Assembly (NCBI GenBank): GCA_039583875.1
Contig: CM077150.1
Location: 179,122,375 to 179,186,374 of the forward strand
DNA: 64,000 nt
Source: Platanthera guangdongensis
Taxonomy: Eukaryota > Streptophyta > Magnoliopsida > Asparagales > Orchidaceae
Direction of reading: 5' to 3'
In this document: one piece after another, positions 1 to 8,998 of the stretch
Numbering within the stretch: position 1 is the first letter of the stretch
How the letters are laid out: each line of letters starts with the position of its first letter
The notes under the pieces: model-generated
The model's input: the letters and a program-made list of their open reading frames with translations, nothing else
The model's database searches: none
What the model was told of the DNA's origin: nothing
Program-made: the position numbers and the translations under genes

Positions 1-1529
1 GGGGTTGTTCCTGAAGGGATATACTCGGGATTGGGCCTTAGAAACCCTCACTTTTCATGAGTGGTTGTCTTTCTAAATCTTAGAAAGAGTGGAGAGCCAA
101 GGAAGGAAGAAGAAGCTAAATCCGGCCATTGGAGGAGCTTCGAAGCTCTGAATCGCGAGCCGACTCCGGATCCACGGAGGCAAAGCTAGTGCGGTGCTTT
201 TCATCCGCTTACTTTCCCATGGCGCCAAAGAGGAACGCTAGGGTAACGATTCTCTTCTTGAGCATGAGTAGCTCTCCTTCTTTGCATAGGAAGCCCGCTC
301 TCGCGAGTTTGCGGTGAGTTGGAGGCGTTACTTCGGGTAGATATGTGAAGTCCCCGTTGTTTAGAGTCCGTAAGCGAGAACAGACATAGGCATGATGTGT
401 GAAGCCTATCCGGACATGCTGGTCTGGATCGGTGATGTTGCATTGCATAATGCCGGAGAAGACTCCGTGCTATTGGTTGTTTTTCGGGTTTTCTACACGG
501 TAGATTGCAACAGGGAGCCTTGGAGATTAACCCAAAGGTGCACCCAGAAAACTGGGCGGATGCGTGATCTTGCCAACTTGGAGGCCTGAGAGCCAACTTG
601 AACATAACCAGGTTATGTGAAATTGTGTGACGAAAATGGGACTCGGGAGAAGTTTGACACGCGCAAATGGCTTAAATTGTCGTTGCGACGTGAGCACGGG
701 TTAGATGGAACCGTACCCACTTCTATGTCGTTCGGGCTAAAGAGACCTAAAGCTACGTGGCACTTGTCGTTGGCATAGATGAGAGTATTCGGCGGTCTAT
801 GGCTTAAACTGTCGTGACCCATGCCGGGAAGACAAATTGCTCATAGGTTTGGCCGTCAAAGTGGCGGTGGTGAGTCCGGAATGTCTATGGCTTTAATTGA
901 CGTGACATCGACCGGTTCACCGAGAATGTGCCCTGAGAGCACGGGGCGTGTGGCCGTGAGAGCCAACGTCTGTGATGAAATGGTTATATATATATTGCTC
1001 GCTTATGCTAATGAAATGTAGGGAAGGAGCATCGCCGCCCCGAGTTGGGGGCGGGATCGTTATAATTTGGTCAGCATTGCTGACCGTTGCCTTGTTTTGC
1101 CACCGTGCGGTGGTTTGTTGCTTGCAGGTGCTGCTGGACCAAGCGGTCAATAGCGGGCTAAAGCCCAAAATGCGAAGCTGGCCCTCGAAGGCCTAATTGG
1201 AGTGTTTACTGTTTTTATTCATGTATGACCGGCCTGCGTGCCGTGGTTTGTAAATCATATAATGTCAAGTGAACCATTTTGTAAGGCCTTAAGGCTTGAA
1301 CTGGTGTATGTGTAACATTCCTCTTTTGGTATTAGTGGACATTCATGCTTTAGTGATGGGTTCTTTATTGCAACTTTTATAAACTGCTTCCGCTAGAATG
1401 CTCTGTGTAGGACGTTATGATTAGTTGGATGGTTTCCATGAGTAACCACCTGGTCTGTCTGTAGTATATGGCGTCGGGCCCTGGCCGGACCTACTGCTAT
1501 ATGTTATGCTACGGATAGGGGGTGTTACA
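1..1529 (+). repeat. Partial Tekay/Del-type LTR, 3' portion (solo LTR or 3' LTR)
   Basis: The sequence matches, with small differences, the last 1.5 kb of both LTRs of the element at 38515-48410. It begins inside the LTR at the point equivalent to about 39662 and ends in the same terminal GGGTGTTACA at 1529. No tRNA-Met primer site follows, unlike the 5' LTR ending at 41220. It is therefore a 3' LTR whose element lies to the left of the window, or a solo LTR. If intact, the target duplication would be CTGAA at 1530-1534, but the left copy is outside the window. Open frames here are non-coding LTR sequence. Confidence 0.9.
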
Positions 1530-2337
1530 CTGAATGCCGACCATCTTGCTGAGGCGTTGAGTGAACTACCTTCACTCAGCACTTCTATACTTAGTCAATT
1601 TCCATCTTTATGAATGTGTTGAGTGAACCTTCATCACTCACTGCTTCTTCCTTTGTCTATCTTCTTTGATGAGGTGTTGAGTGAATTGCCTTCACTAAAC
1701 GCTTATGTACTTAGCCAATTTTCTTGATGAGTCTGTGTTGAGTTAGTTGTCCTCACTCAACGCATCTAGACTTAGACAGATTTTTGTCTATATCTTCTTA
1801 AGCTTTGACTGAACACTGGTCTGTCGGCGCTTTCTTCTGGACTTTGTCGGATTTCTTCCTTGCCAATACTGAAGCTTTGACATATTGAGCTTTACTCGAT
1901 GCCGCTTGTTATATAGCGTTGAGTGAACTACCTTCACTCAACGCCTATGGACTTAGCCACAAATCTGCTTTGCAAACTGTTTGGGCTTTGAATGTCCATG
2001 CTTTACTCAGCGCTTCTTGGCATCTAGCATTGAGTGAACTGGCTTCACTCCGCCTGTGGACTTAGATGAAATTCTGTCTATCCAGCATTCTTCCATGACA
2101 TCTGGCATTGAGTGAACTAGCTTCACTCAATTCCTGAGGACTTAAAAAAAATGTTGTCTCTCAATCTTTCTACCTTGTGACCACCTATCACAATCACTTA
2201 GACAACCTGTCTAAACTTGTTCCAAGGAACATCCTGCATATATTGAACTCGAACATATATCAAATAAAATTATGCTCTTAGTATTGATTGTGATGCCTCT
2301 TCAAATCTAAGTAACATTGAGGGCAATATTCCCAATA
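1530..2337 (-). repeat. Degenerate Sirevirus-like LTR remnant, inverted, related to element F LTR
   Basis: Several copies of an inverted repeat are seen, the clearest with 12-bp arms at 1916-1927 and 1933-1944 (GCGTTGAGTGAA and its complement). The same motif, followed by 'ggacttag', fills the LTR of the element at 4036-21690, where it reads in the opposite orientation. The right end (cttcaaat ... cccaata at 2337) resembles the LTR start of element C read in reverse. The left end is cut at 1529 by the Tekay-type LTR. No coding potential is seen. The assignment as an LTR is an inference from motif content. Confidence 0.5.
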
Positions 2338-2737
2338 ATGGACATTGTTGCATATTATATTAAGGATTGATAGCTTGATCTCGAATTGGTTATTTCTGAT
2401 CGTGGAGCCAAATCCCGGTCATACACTCCAAATAGTGGGAGTGGTGTAGTCTCTCATTGTCCTTGGTCTCAGACAAACCACATCCTATTCATCAACATTT
2501 TATCTAGCATGAGGGTTAGCTTCTCCTCCCAGATCATTCACCTTTACTCAGTTCCCTTCCATTTATGCAGTAAGACAGTGGTGCGCACGCAGCGTCCACT
2601 CTATCTCAGGATCAAACTCAATAATATAACCAAGGTCATGACCCTGTATAAAAACTCAAAAAATAAAAAAAAAATCAAATATAACAAAAATCATTATAAC
2701 TATTTTCCTAAACTAAAGAACCAAACATCGCTTGCAC
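2338..2737 (-). other. Leader/internal fragment of an Athila-like element
   Basis: A 400-bp stretch without a convincing gene. Read on the minus strand it follows the primer site at 2738-2755 and is very A/T rich around 2640-2710, like the untranslated leader of Athila/Tat elements. The 134-codon open frame on the plus strand (2386-2790) runs across this boundary, has no recognisable domain and is probably chance. The left limit of the fragment is uncertain. Confidence 0.35.
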
Positions 2738-2755
2738 TCCCCGGTAATGGGGCCA
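2738..2755 (-). other. Primer-binding site, tRNA-Asp type (Athila/Tat-like), mutated
   Basis: On the minus strand this reads TGGCCCCATTACCGGGGA. The tRNA-Asp-type primer site known from Athila and other Tat-clade elements is TGGCGCCGTTGCCGGGGA, so three positions differ. It lies 6 bp from the TG..CA-type LTR end at 2762. Its position and polarity fix the neighbouring LTR as a 5' LTR on the minus strand. Confidence 0.5.
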
Positions 2756-3900
2756 AACACTTGATGCGTTATCGGCAAGTGCATCGGTAATGTAAGTAAT
2801 ATAAAGTGGAGAGAGTCTCCTTAAGTATTGATCTCAGAGGAATGTAGGTTGGGTCGTGTGTTTCAATTGTTCAGAAAATTAATTGCAAGGATTTAAAAGG
2901 GGGTTTTGATTTGATTTTGTGATTTGCAAATAAAAAGAACTAAACTACAACTGCGTGGGTCACAAGCAGTGCTTCACAAGGTGGGTGGAATTATGCAGGT
3001 CGTTAGCTCTGCTTAGCTTGGCAGATGGAAGAGTAAGCTAGCAGATGCGGTGGAAACACCGACAGAAATGAAGGTCTCAGCCACCTCGTCGTAACATATA
3101 CAACTAGCAATTTCTAGTTTGTCAACAACTATCACAACGCGTATGGAATGGTATAAGTGCTCAACCCCAACACATACAACCCACAGAATGCATTTCAAAT
3201 AGATGAAATTAGCATTAACAAAAAGAGATTCATGTGTACATCATCCAACTATGAGGGAAGAAATATTCAAACTACAACAAGAGGAAGAAAGTGTGTGAAA
3301 TACAACCAAGTCTGAAGGCTCGTTGAGAATTCTCGGGAAGAATCAATGGGGAGTCACTCCGCGTCCTTGCTCGATCCACAACTAACATCCAGGGTACGAG
3401 AGGTCTCTCGCCTCCTCTCACTTTACCTGTCTTCTTCGGTAGATCACGTATTTGCATGTCTCTAGCAAAAGATCTCCCATAGTACAACGAGAAAATCTTC
3501 AAATACCTTCTTGAAGGCTCTGGGTGATAGAGGCGGCCAAGGTAAAAGCCCTAGTGGAAGGAAGATGGAGGAAGGAAGTCCATAGATCCTCCCTAAGGTG
3601 GGCAGTGATACAGGGCGAAACCAGAGTGGTTGGGCGCGAAACAGGCGAAGGATCCGAAATAGAGCAACAATCTGCACCTAAATACCAAATTCGGTGAAAA
3701 ATGAACTCGCATGGTTGAACGCACAACAGTGCTTATGAAACCGTGCAATATTTAATGAGAAAATTCCAAATAGGACAAGGGTCCCACCGTGCGATTTTTA
3801 CTCGGTTATAGTTGAAATAACCATGCATGAACAAAAATGCATGGGATGGGAGAGACTACTATATTTTTGGGCCCACCGACAGCTCATGCGATTTTCTTCT

Positions 3901-3924
3901 CGCATGGTTGAAATCAACCATGCG
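3901..3924. repeat. Perfect inverted repeat in Athila-like U3
   Basis: Two 11-bp arms (CGCATGGTTGA and its complement) flank a 2-bp spacer. Imperfect relatives occur near 3706-3720, 3800-3830, 3997-4020 and 21732-21760, so it is the best copy of a dispersed LTR motif. Confidence 0.8.
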
Positions 3925-4030
3925 TGAAGGAAACACAATTAATAAAATTTATAAAATTTTTAGACAAAACAGGTCACTCGTTCATTTTACTCTCACATGG
4001 TAGAAATCGACAATGTGTCACCAAAATGCA

Positions 4031-4035
4031 GGAGC
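4031..4035. other. Target-site duplication GGAGC of element F
   Basis: GGAGC lies directly before the LTR start at 4036, and an identical GGAGC lies directly after the LTR end at 21690 (21691-21695). Confidence 0.85.
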
Positions 4036-4189
4036 TATTGGGAATTGTGCACTACAATGTTACTCAGGATTTAATGTGACATCACCAATCATGCTAAAGG
4101 GTATAATGTATTTGATGTGTGCTTTAGTTCATGCATGCAGATAGTCTATGATTGGATAAGTAAAGAAAAAATGAGTTGAGCAGTAAACT

Positions 4190-5160
4190 CAAATTTCGAC
4201 GAACTCATCTCAGAGTTCGTCGAAATCAGCTTGCTGATTGTCGAGCTCAAGTCAACATAAGCTTAAGAAATCAGGATACAAAATTCGTCAAACTTAGCTC
4301 GAAGTTCATAGAGCTCAGGTTATAGTTCGTCGAGCCCAGCCCAACACTTGTCAAGCTGAAGCAAGAGAGAAAGTGACTAAGGCAAAAAGCGCTGAGTGCG
4401 CTGAGAAGATCAAAGTTTGTCGAGCTTAGGTTGCGGTTCATCGAGCTGAGCTCAAAGCTTATCAAGTTAAAGCCAAAAAATCTATTTAAGGCATAAGCAC
4501 TAAGTCCGCTGAGAAGAAGGTGTTGAGACCGCTGAAATAGCTGAGACAGCTGGGAAGATAGCATTGAGACAGCTGAAGACAACTGAGAAGATGGCATTGA
4601 GACAGCTGAGTTAACTGAGAAGATGGTGTTGAGACGGCTGAGACAGCTAAGAAGATGGCGTTGAGATAGCTGAGACAACATAGACAAAGTGAGCTGGAAA
4701 CTTTCTAAGTCCAAAAGCGTTGAGTGAAGCAAGCTCACTCAACGCTTCTAAATAAAATAGGAAGCGTTAAGACAGTTAAGAGTTAAACAACTGAGAATAA
4801 CATTAGCTGGAATTATTCTAAGTCTAGAAGTGTTGAGTGAAGCAGGTTCACTCAACGCTTCTAATGAAGAGGGAAGTGTTGAAACCAAGAATTATCTCAG
4901 CTGATAAATGAAAAACCATTGAGACCGCTGAGCCAAATCCGCTGAGATAGTTAAAGTACAGAAACAGCTGAGACAGCATGTAAGAGAAAAGCACTGAGAC
5001 AAAGGCTTGTCTCAGCTAATAATGGAAAACCACTGAGACCGCTGAGACAAAACCGCTGAGACAAAGCCAGAAAATTTTTTAAGTCCAGAAGCGCTGAGAT
5101 CCAATGCTGATGGCGTTGAGTGTCTCAATATCACTCAATGTTTGATATGATACATGAAAT
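4190..5160 (+). repeat. U3 palindrome and CTGAGAC repeat array (element F, 5' LTR)
   Basis: Two motif classes alternate. One is an inverted repeat with 13-bp arms, for example 4715-4727 and 4735-4747 around AAGCGTTGAGTGA. The other is a short direct repeat, CCGCTGAGAC and variants, repeated many times between 4500 and 5080. A third motif, TTCGTCGAGCTCAG, at 4200-4450 resembles the element B motif. The array lies upstream of the TATA box at 5339. Confidence 0.75.
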
Positions 5161-5338
5161 TTTCTAAGTCCAGATGTTGATGACCACTGTTGACGTCATC
5201 AAAGTCAAATATGCAGAAAGCTGTTGCGGGAAGGCTGCTACAGCGTCGAAAGATGTCTTGTCCCTTTCTGATGGAGTTGGCGCTCACCAATCCTTGGTGG
5301 GCCCACATACTATATTGTCGTTGACTCAAATCAACGCA

Positions 5339-5346
5339 TATAAAAG
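5339..5346 (+). promoter_or_regulatory. LTR TATA box (element F)
   Basis: TATAAAAG lies about 1.3 kb into the LTR, downstream of the U3 motif array. A matching box occurs in the 3' LTR near 20463. It is the best candidate for the LTR promoter. Confidence 0.6.
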
Positions 5347-5739
5347 GGGAATAGTAAAGGGTTAGGGTTAACAAAATTGAAGAAACTGAAAGAGAAACTG
5401 AAAGAGGCGGCTGGACATTTATTTCGATCAAGCTTGAAAGCTAAAGTCTAGCCAAGATAGCCTAAAGGCAAGAAGATAGCTGGAGCACTTCCTGCTCAGC
5501 AAGTTGGTTCTCTCAAGAACAAAGCAAGCTGGTTGATCCACTCAACAGCAGATAGCTGCTACCCTGTGCAGTAAGAGAGAAGATAGTCGTAGAAGAAGAC
5601 TCATCTCTTCTACAGCATGTTAGATGGACTGATATCTGCTCAATCCAGCAGAGCAAACTCAGAGATTTAATCTCTGAGTTATTTTTGTTTTATTTTTCAT
5701 CTTAAAACGTGTAACCATTTTACTATAGCATTCAGGTTT

Positions 5740-5955
5740 CCTGGATCTGAGTTATTGGAAGGCTTAATAGCGTGATGTAAGAGAGTTTATCTCTCTGTGG
5801 TAGGATCCAAGTGGATCTGAGTTGCTGGAAGGCTTAATAGACTGAGGCTGGAGAGTTTATCTCTTTATGGTAGGATCCAAGTGGACCTGATTTGCTGGAA
5901 GGCTTAATAGCGTGAGGCTGGAGAGTTTATCTTCCTGTGGTAGGATGCAAGTGTA
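5740..5955 (+). repeat. 70-bp tandem repeat, 3 copies (element F 5' LTR)
   Basis: The anchor GGCTTAATAG recurs at 5761, 5831 and 5901, giving a 70-bp period. Each unit carries 'gagagtttatct' and 'ggtaggatccaagtgga'. The 3' LTR holds five units. Confidence 0.85.
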
Positions 5956-6225
5956 GATCTGAGGTAGGGCTATCCTCCCAGCCTAAGTGTAGGATTTGTG
6001 CCTGAGGTAGGTGGTTGTATAACCACTGAGATATATGTGACAAATTTGTCACTAAGTTGTAGGCCTTGGAGGAGGCTGAGTTGTAGGTACTCGGAGGGGT
6101 ACTGAGTGTAGATGTTCTGCAGCACACTGAGAGTAAGGCTGTGGGCCTAAGGTGTAATCTCCAAAGAGCATAATGCTGGAGTTTGTGCCTTGTCCAACAA
6201 GTAAATTGGAAAGGTGGGAGGGAAA

Positions 6226-6260
6226 GTGGATGTACCCAATTGGGGAACCACTATAAATAC
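6226..6260 (+). promoter_or_regulatory. Conserved Sirevirus LTR block
   Basis: GTGGATGTACCCAA, then TTGGGGAACCACTATAAA. The same block, on the opposite strand, is found in both LTRs of elements B and C. It lies 167 bp before the LTR end here. Its conservation in three otherwise dissimilar LTRs suggests a role in transcription start, RNA end formation or reverse transcription. Confidence 0.65.
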
Positions 6261-6429
6261 TTGTGTGCTTGTTGTGTGTGGTTGTTTTACTTTCTTATTG
6301 CAGGTTATAAGAACAAGCTCTAGATAGTGTAGTAAGAAAATAGTAAAAGAAGCTATAAATTTCAAAGAACAATTCACACCCCCCCCCCCTCTAGGTGATT
6401 AGCGAACCTTCAATTAAATAACATTCAAG

Positions 6430-6440
6430 TGGTATCAGAG
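6430..6440 (+). other. Primer-binding site, tRNA-Met (element F)
   Basis: TGGTATCAGAG begins two bases after the LTR end. It is complementary to the 3' end of initiator tRNA-Met, as is usual for plant copia elements. Confidence 0.9.
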
Positions 6441-6533
6441 AGAGTTTACTCAAAAAGGATTTAATAATCTGAGTATACCTCCAAGGTTGGCTAAAAGGGT
6501 CACACTTGTCAGTTCAAAAGAGAACCACAAGGA

Positions 6534-8232
6534 ATGGAGCTTCAAGTCTGCAACAAGGAGAACTTTAAGACTTGGAAAGAAAGGGTCTAGCATATCATGG
6601 TAGCCTCTGATCTTAGGGTGCTTGCAACAGTTCAAGAAGGACCCTTCATCCCCCATGAATGTCTCTACTTCAGATGCAAGCATCCAGACTCCAAAGAGTT
6701 ATGCAGAGATGTCTGAAGAATAAATCAACCTTGCATCACTGGATAAGAGGGCACAACACATCATGGTGAGTGTCATGGATGACTCAACCCTCATGAGAGT
6801 GGTCCACTGCATGATAGACAAAGAGATGTGGGATTCCCTTACTGATTATATGGAAGGGACAGGGAAAGTCAATCTTTCTGGTAGTGGCTCGGAGTCTGAA
6901 GATGAGAAGAAGAAGAAAAAGACCTTTGTGACCAAGAAGGAGAGAAGCTAGATAGATTCTTCCTCCTCAGATTCTGAAGATAAAGAGGAAGAAGCCTACT
7001 TAGGGCTGATATCAGTTACTGCAGATCCAGAAGAAGATGTGGAATATCCTGCTACCAGGATAGGAATCAGGGTCCCTCTACAACACTCGGACAGTGACAA
7101 TGAGGTGGATGAAGAATACTATGAATGTCATGGGTTGATGGTAATGTTTGCAGAAGAGAGAAGTCAGGAAGAATTAGAATCAATCAAGGTACAATCTCTC
7201 TCAAATTCTGCACCTTTCTCTGACTTTGAATCCAGTCCAGATACTGGTACATCTTCATCCTGTGATGAAGATTGCTATGAATCTATGACTGATGTCAATC
7301 AATTGATTGACAAGTTTGGACTACTCCTAATTACTATAAAGGAGAGCAGATTACTTTCCAAGAGGCAAGCCAAGTATTTAGAGGTCCTAAGTCCTTATAA
7401 AACTCTAAATAACAATAAATTTATTGAGTTTTATAAGAAAAGTCATGAGATGTCTAAGCTCAAAAAAACTCTTGAGTGTCAGACCATGCTTCTAGAAGAA
7501 AAGAAGAAGCACATCAGATATCTGGAACAAAAGTTCTCAGAGAGGTTGGGGATTGCGATTAACCCTTCTCAGTCACAGGGTCAGTTGCCAAAAGCTGCAC
7601 TTTCCAAGTCCCTAAGAAGCTGGGTATTGACCACATTAATCCTCACTTCAAATCTGATTTACCTAATAAGAGGACAGTGTTTCAGAAGGCAAATACACCT
7701 TCTAAAACTGTCAAGTTTGCACCACTCCTGAAGGATCAATCAAATATGTGCTCCACCAGTGTGGTGAAGGCATATGATCCAAGAAAGAGTGATAATATCC
7801 ACTCTAGCCACAAAGTTCAAGAGAAGATCTTTAGATTTGGATCCAAGTATCCTTTATCTATGGAAATGAGAATGTCCACTAGATGGCAGGCTCCAAAAAT
7901 ACATCAGGCCCATATTGGACCAGCTGTATTTTGTTCCTCAGCTCCTTCATTCAGGAAGAAGGGGGCATCATCATGCAATTCTCATCCAACAAAGCCTGGT
8001 GTTGCTCACATCTCTCATGGACAGCAGTTTTGTGCTGTCCTAAAGAGAAGATACAACTTCTCAAATGTTGGTGCTATGGAAAGGTGGGTCACTTTGCCAT
8101 TGATTGTTGGCATAACCTGAATGTGACTAGTGGACAAAAAGGTGCCCAGCCCAGGCATAGATTTGGGCAGATATTTTGTGATGCTAACAAGAACCTAGGA
8201 CTCAATTATTATTGGGTGCCTAAGGGAAAATG
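6534..8232 (+). pseudogene. Broken gag of element F (copia Gag, Sirevirus type)
   Basis: Gag forms the particle that packages element RNA. The start is taken at ATG 6534, where the reading (NFKTWKERV) aligns with element C Gag (EIFGIWKERV). Further along, DKRAQHIMV and KEMWDSLTDYMEG match DKMAQNIIV and KEMWDTLIVYMEG of C. At least two in-frame stops interrupt the first 200 bases. About 120 residues of the UBN2-type Gag core, present in C, are missing after YMEG. An acidic, Lys/Glu-rich stretch with coiled-coil character follows (7039-7600). Near 8060-8110 is a zinc knuckle, CWCYGKVGHFAIDC, in which the second cysteine is tyrosine. Several frames must be combined, so the gene is dead. Confidence 0.75.
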
Positions 8233-8267
8233 AACTTTATTTTGTAGGTTAGTCCAAGTACGTGTCC

Positions 8268-8315
8268 ACTTAAGACTTGGTATTTGGACAATGGGTATTC
8301 CAGGGAAATGATTGG
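8268..8315 (+). pseudogene. Protease remnant (element F)
   Basis: The translation WYLDNGYSREMIG corresponds to the copia protease motif WYLDSGCSRHMTG seen intact in elements B and C. The catalytic D-S-G has become D-N-G. Homology to pol ends a few codons later; everything from here to RNase H is deleted. Confidence 0.7.
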
Positions 8316-8755
8316 GACAGGATAGTTGATTTTGGAACATGCTCCAGAAAAAACATGTTAAGGCTAATGTTATCAAGTAAGTAATCTTCAAAAGCTAGAG
8401 GAAGCAAGCCTTAAGGTATGTCTCTCTCTCTCTCTTACATAGAGAGTTAGTTTGTTATTTGTTATGATAGTTATGCTCAAGATGAATCCAATCAAATTAT
8501 TAGCAAGCTTTAGGGAAAAACAATACCTAAATTGTGTGCCAATAGAACTGGCCCATTAGCATGTTAGGTCCCCTTCCACTTTACTTGAAAATTTACTAAG
8601 ACAAGTAATTTGTACAACCAATCAGTAAGGGACATAATAAAAGCTCTAAGAGTCATGTATCATAACAGGAATGATTGAGTAAGCATTAAAGTCTAAAACA
8701 CCAAACTTAATAGTCAAATGAAATATTTAATTAAATTAATTAAAATGTTTTCATT
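8316..8755 (+). other. Gene-free stretch at the pol deletion scar (element F)
   Basis: A/T-rich sequence with a short (TC)n tract at 8419-8434 and no recognisable domain in any frame. It replaces the integrase-RT-RNase H block present at this place in elements B and C, and it leads into the ORF3 promoter region. No family-specific palindrome array is visible here, unlike in B and C. Confidence 0.5.
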
Positions 8756-8758
8756 ACA

Positions 8759-8766
8759 TATATAAA
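8759..8766 (+). promoter_or_regulatory. Candidate internal TATA box before ORF3 (element F)
   Basis: CATATATAAAGACG lies about 190 bp upstream of the ORF3 start at 8955 and about 95 bp upstream of the first copy of the duplicated start region. TATA boxes occur at comparable places before ORF3 in C (28006-28013) and B (35842-35848). Confidence 0.45.
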
Positions 8767-8810
8767 GACGACAAGAAACGAAAAGCCACTTATCTCTCTA
8801 AAAGCCTTAA

Positions 8811-8998
8811 CCCTAGCCGTCGAGACCGAAAACGTCCCAGTGTCTTGCTGCTCTATTTCAATGACGCCAAATGTCATCAAGGAGCTTCAGGATGGATACG
8901 AAAACCCTAGCTGTCGCGACCGAAAACGTCTCAGTGTCTTGCTGCTCTATTTCAATGACGTCAAATGTCATCAAGGAGCTTCAGGATGGATACGAAAT
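8811..8998 (+). repeat. 94-bp tandem duplication over the ORF3 start (element F)
   Basis: Two adjacent units, 8811-8904 and 8905-8998, share nearly all bases, including an ATG (8861 and 8955) and the following codons. The leader and first codons of ORF3 have been doubled. The second ATG is in frame with the rest. Confidence 0.85.

Larger units (their letters stand above)
2762..4035 (-). repeat. Athila-like 5' LTR, left part (interrupted by element F)
   Basis: The minus-strand LTR 3' end is at 2762 (plus TGATGCG), next to the primer site. The block after it (cggcaagtgcatcgg ... gtattgatctcag) has the look of Athila-type LTR ends. From about 3700 to 4035 there are repeated degenerate palindromes built on GCATGGTTGA; a perfect pair of 11-bp arms lies at 3901-3911 and 3914-3924. 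The LTR is split at 4035 by element F and resumes at 21691. Short open frames at 3013-3726 lack domains. The clade is inferred from the primer site, not from coding sequence. Confidence 0.45.
4036..6427 (+). repeat. Element F 5' LTR
   Basis: A 2392-bp LTR. It starts with TATTGGG (mutated from TGTTGGG in the 3' copy) and ends in ..ACATTCA. It contains, in order, a U3 with palindrome arrays (about 4190-5160), a TATA box at 5339-5346, a 70-bp tandem repeat (three copies), the Sirevirus LTR block at 6226-6260 and a C-rich tract before the end. The open frame on the minus strand at 4271-4738 is a translation of the U3 repeats and is not a gene. Confidence 0.85.

Noticed and set aside
2386..2790. 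134-codon open frame as a gene
   Set aside because: It spans the Athila-like primer site and leader, is A/T- and Lys-rich from poly-A runs, and has no recognisable domain.
3700..4030. CACTA-type DNA transposon subterminal repeats
   Set aside because: The palindromes resemble CACTA subterminal motifs, but no CACTA terminus or 3-bp duplication is seen, and the adjacent tRNA-Asp-type primer site fits an LTR better.
4271..4738. 155-codon Leu/Ser-rich minus-strand open frame
   Set aside because: Its repeats follow the CTGAGAC/GTTGAG motif of the F LTR U3; no start context or homology supports a gene.
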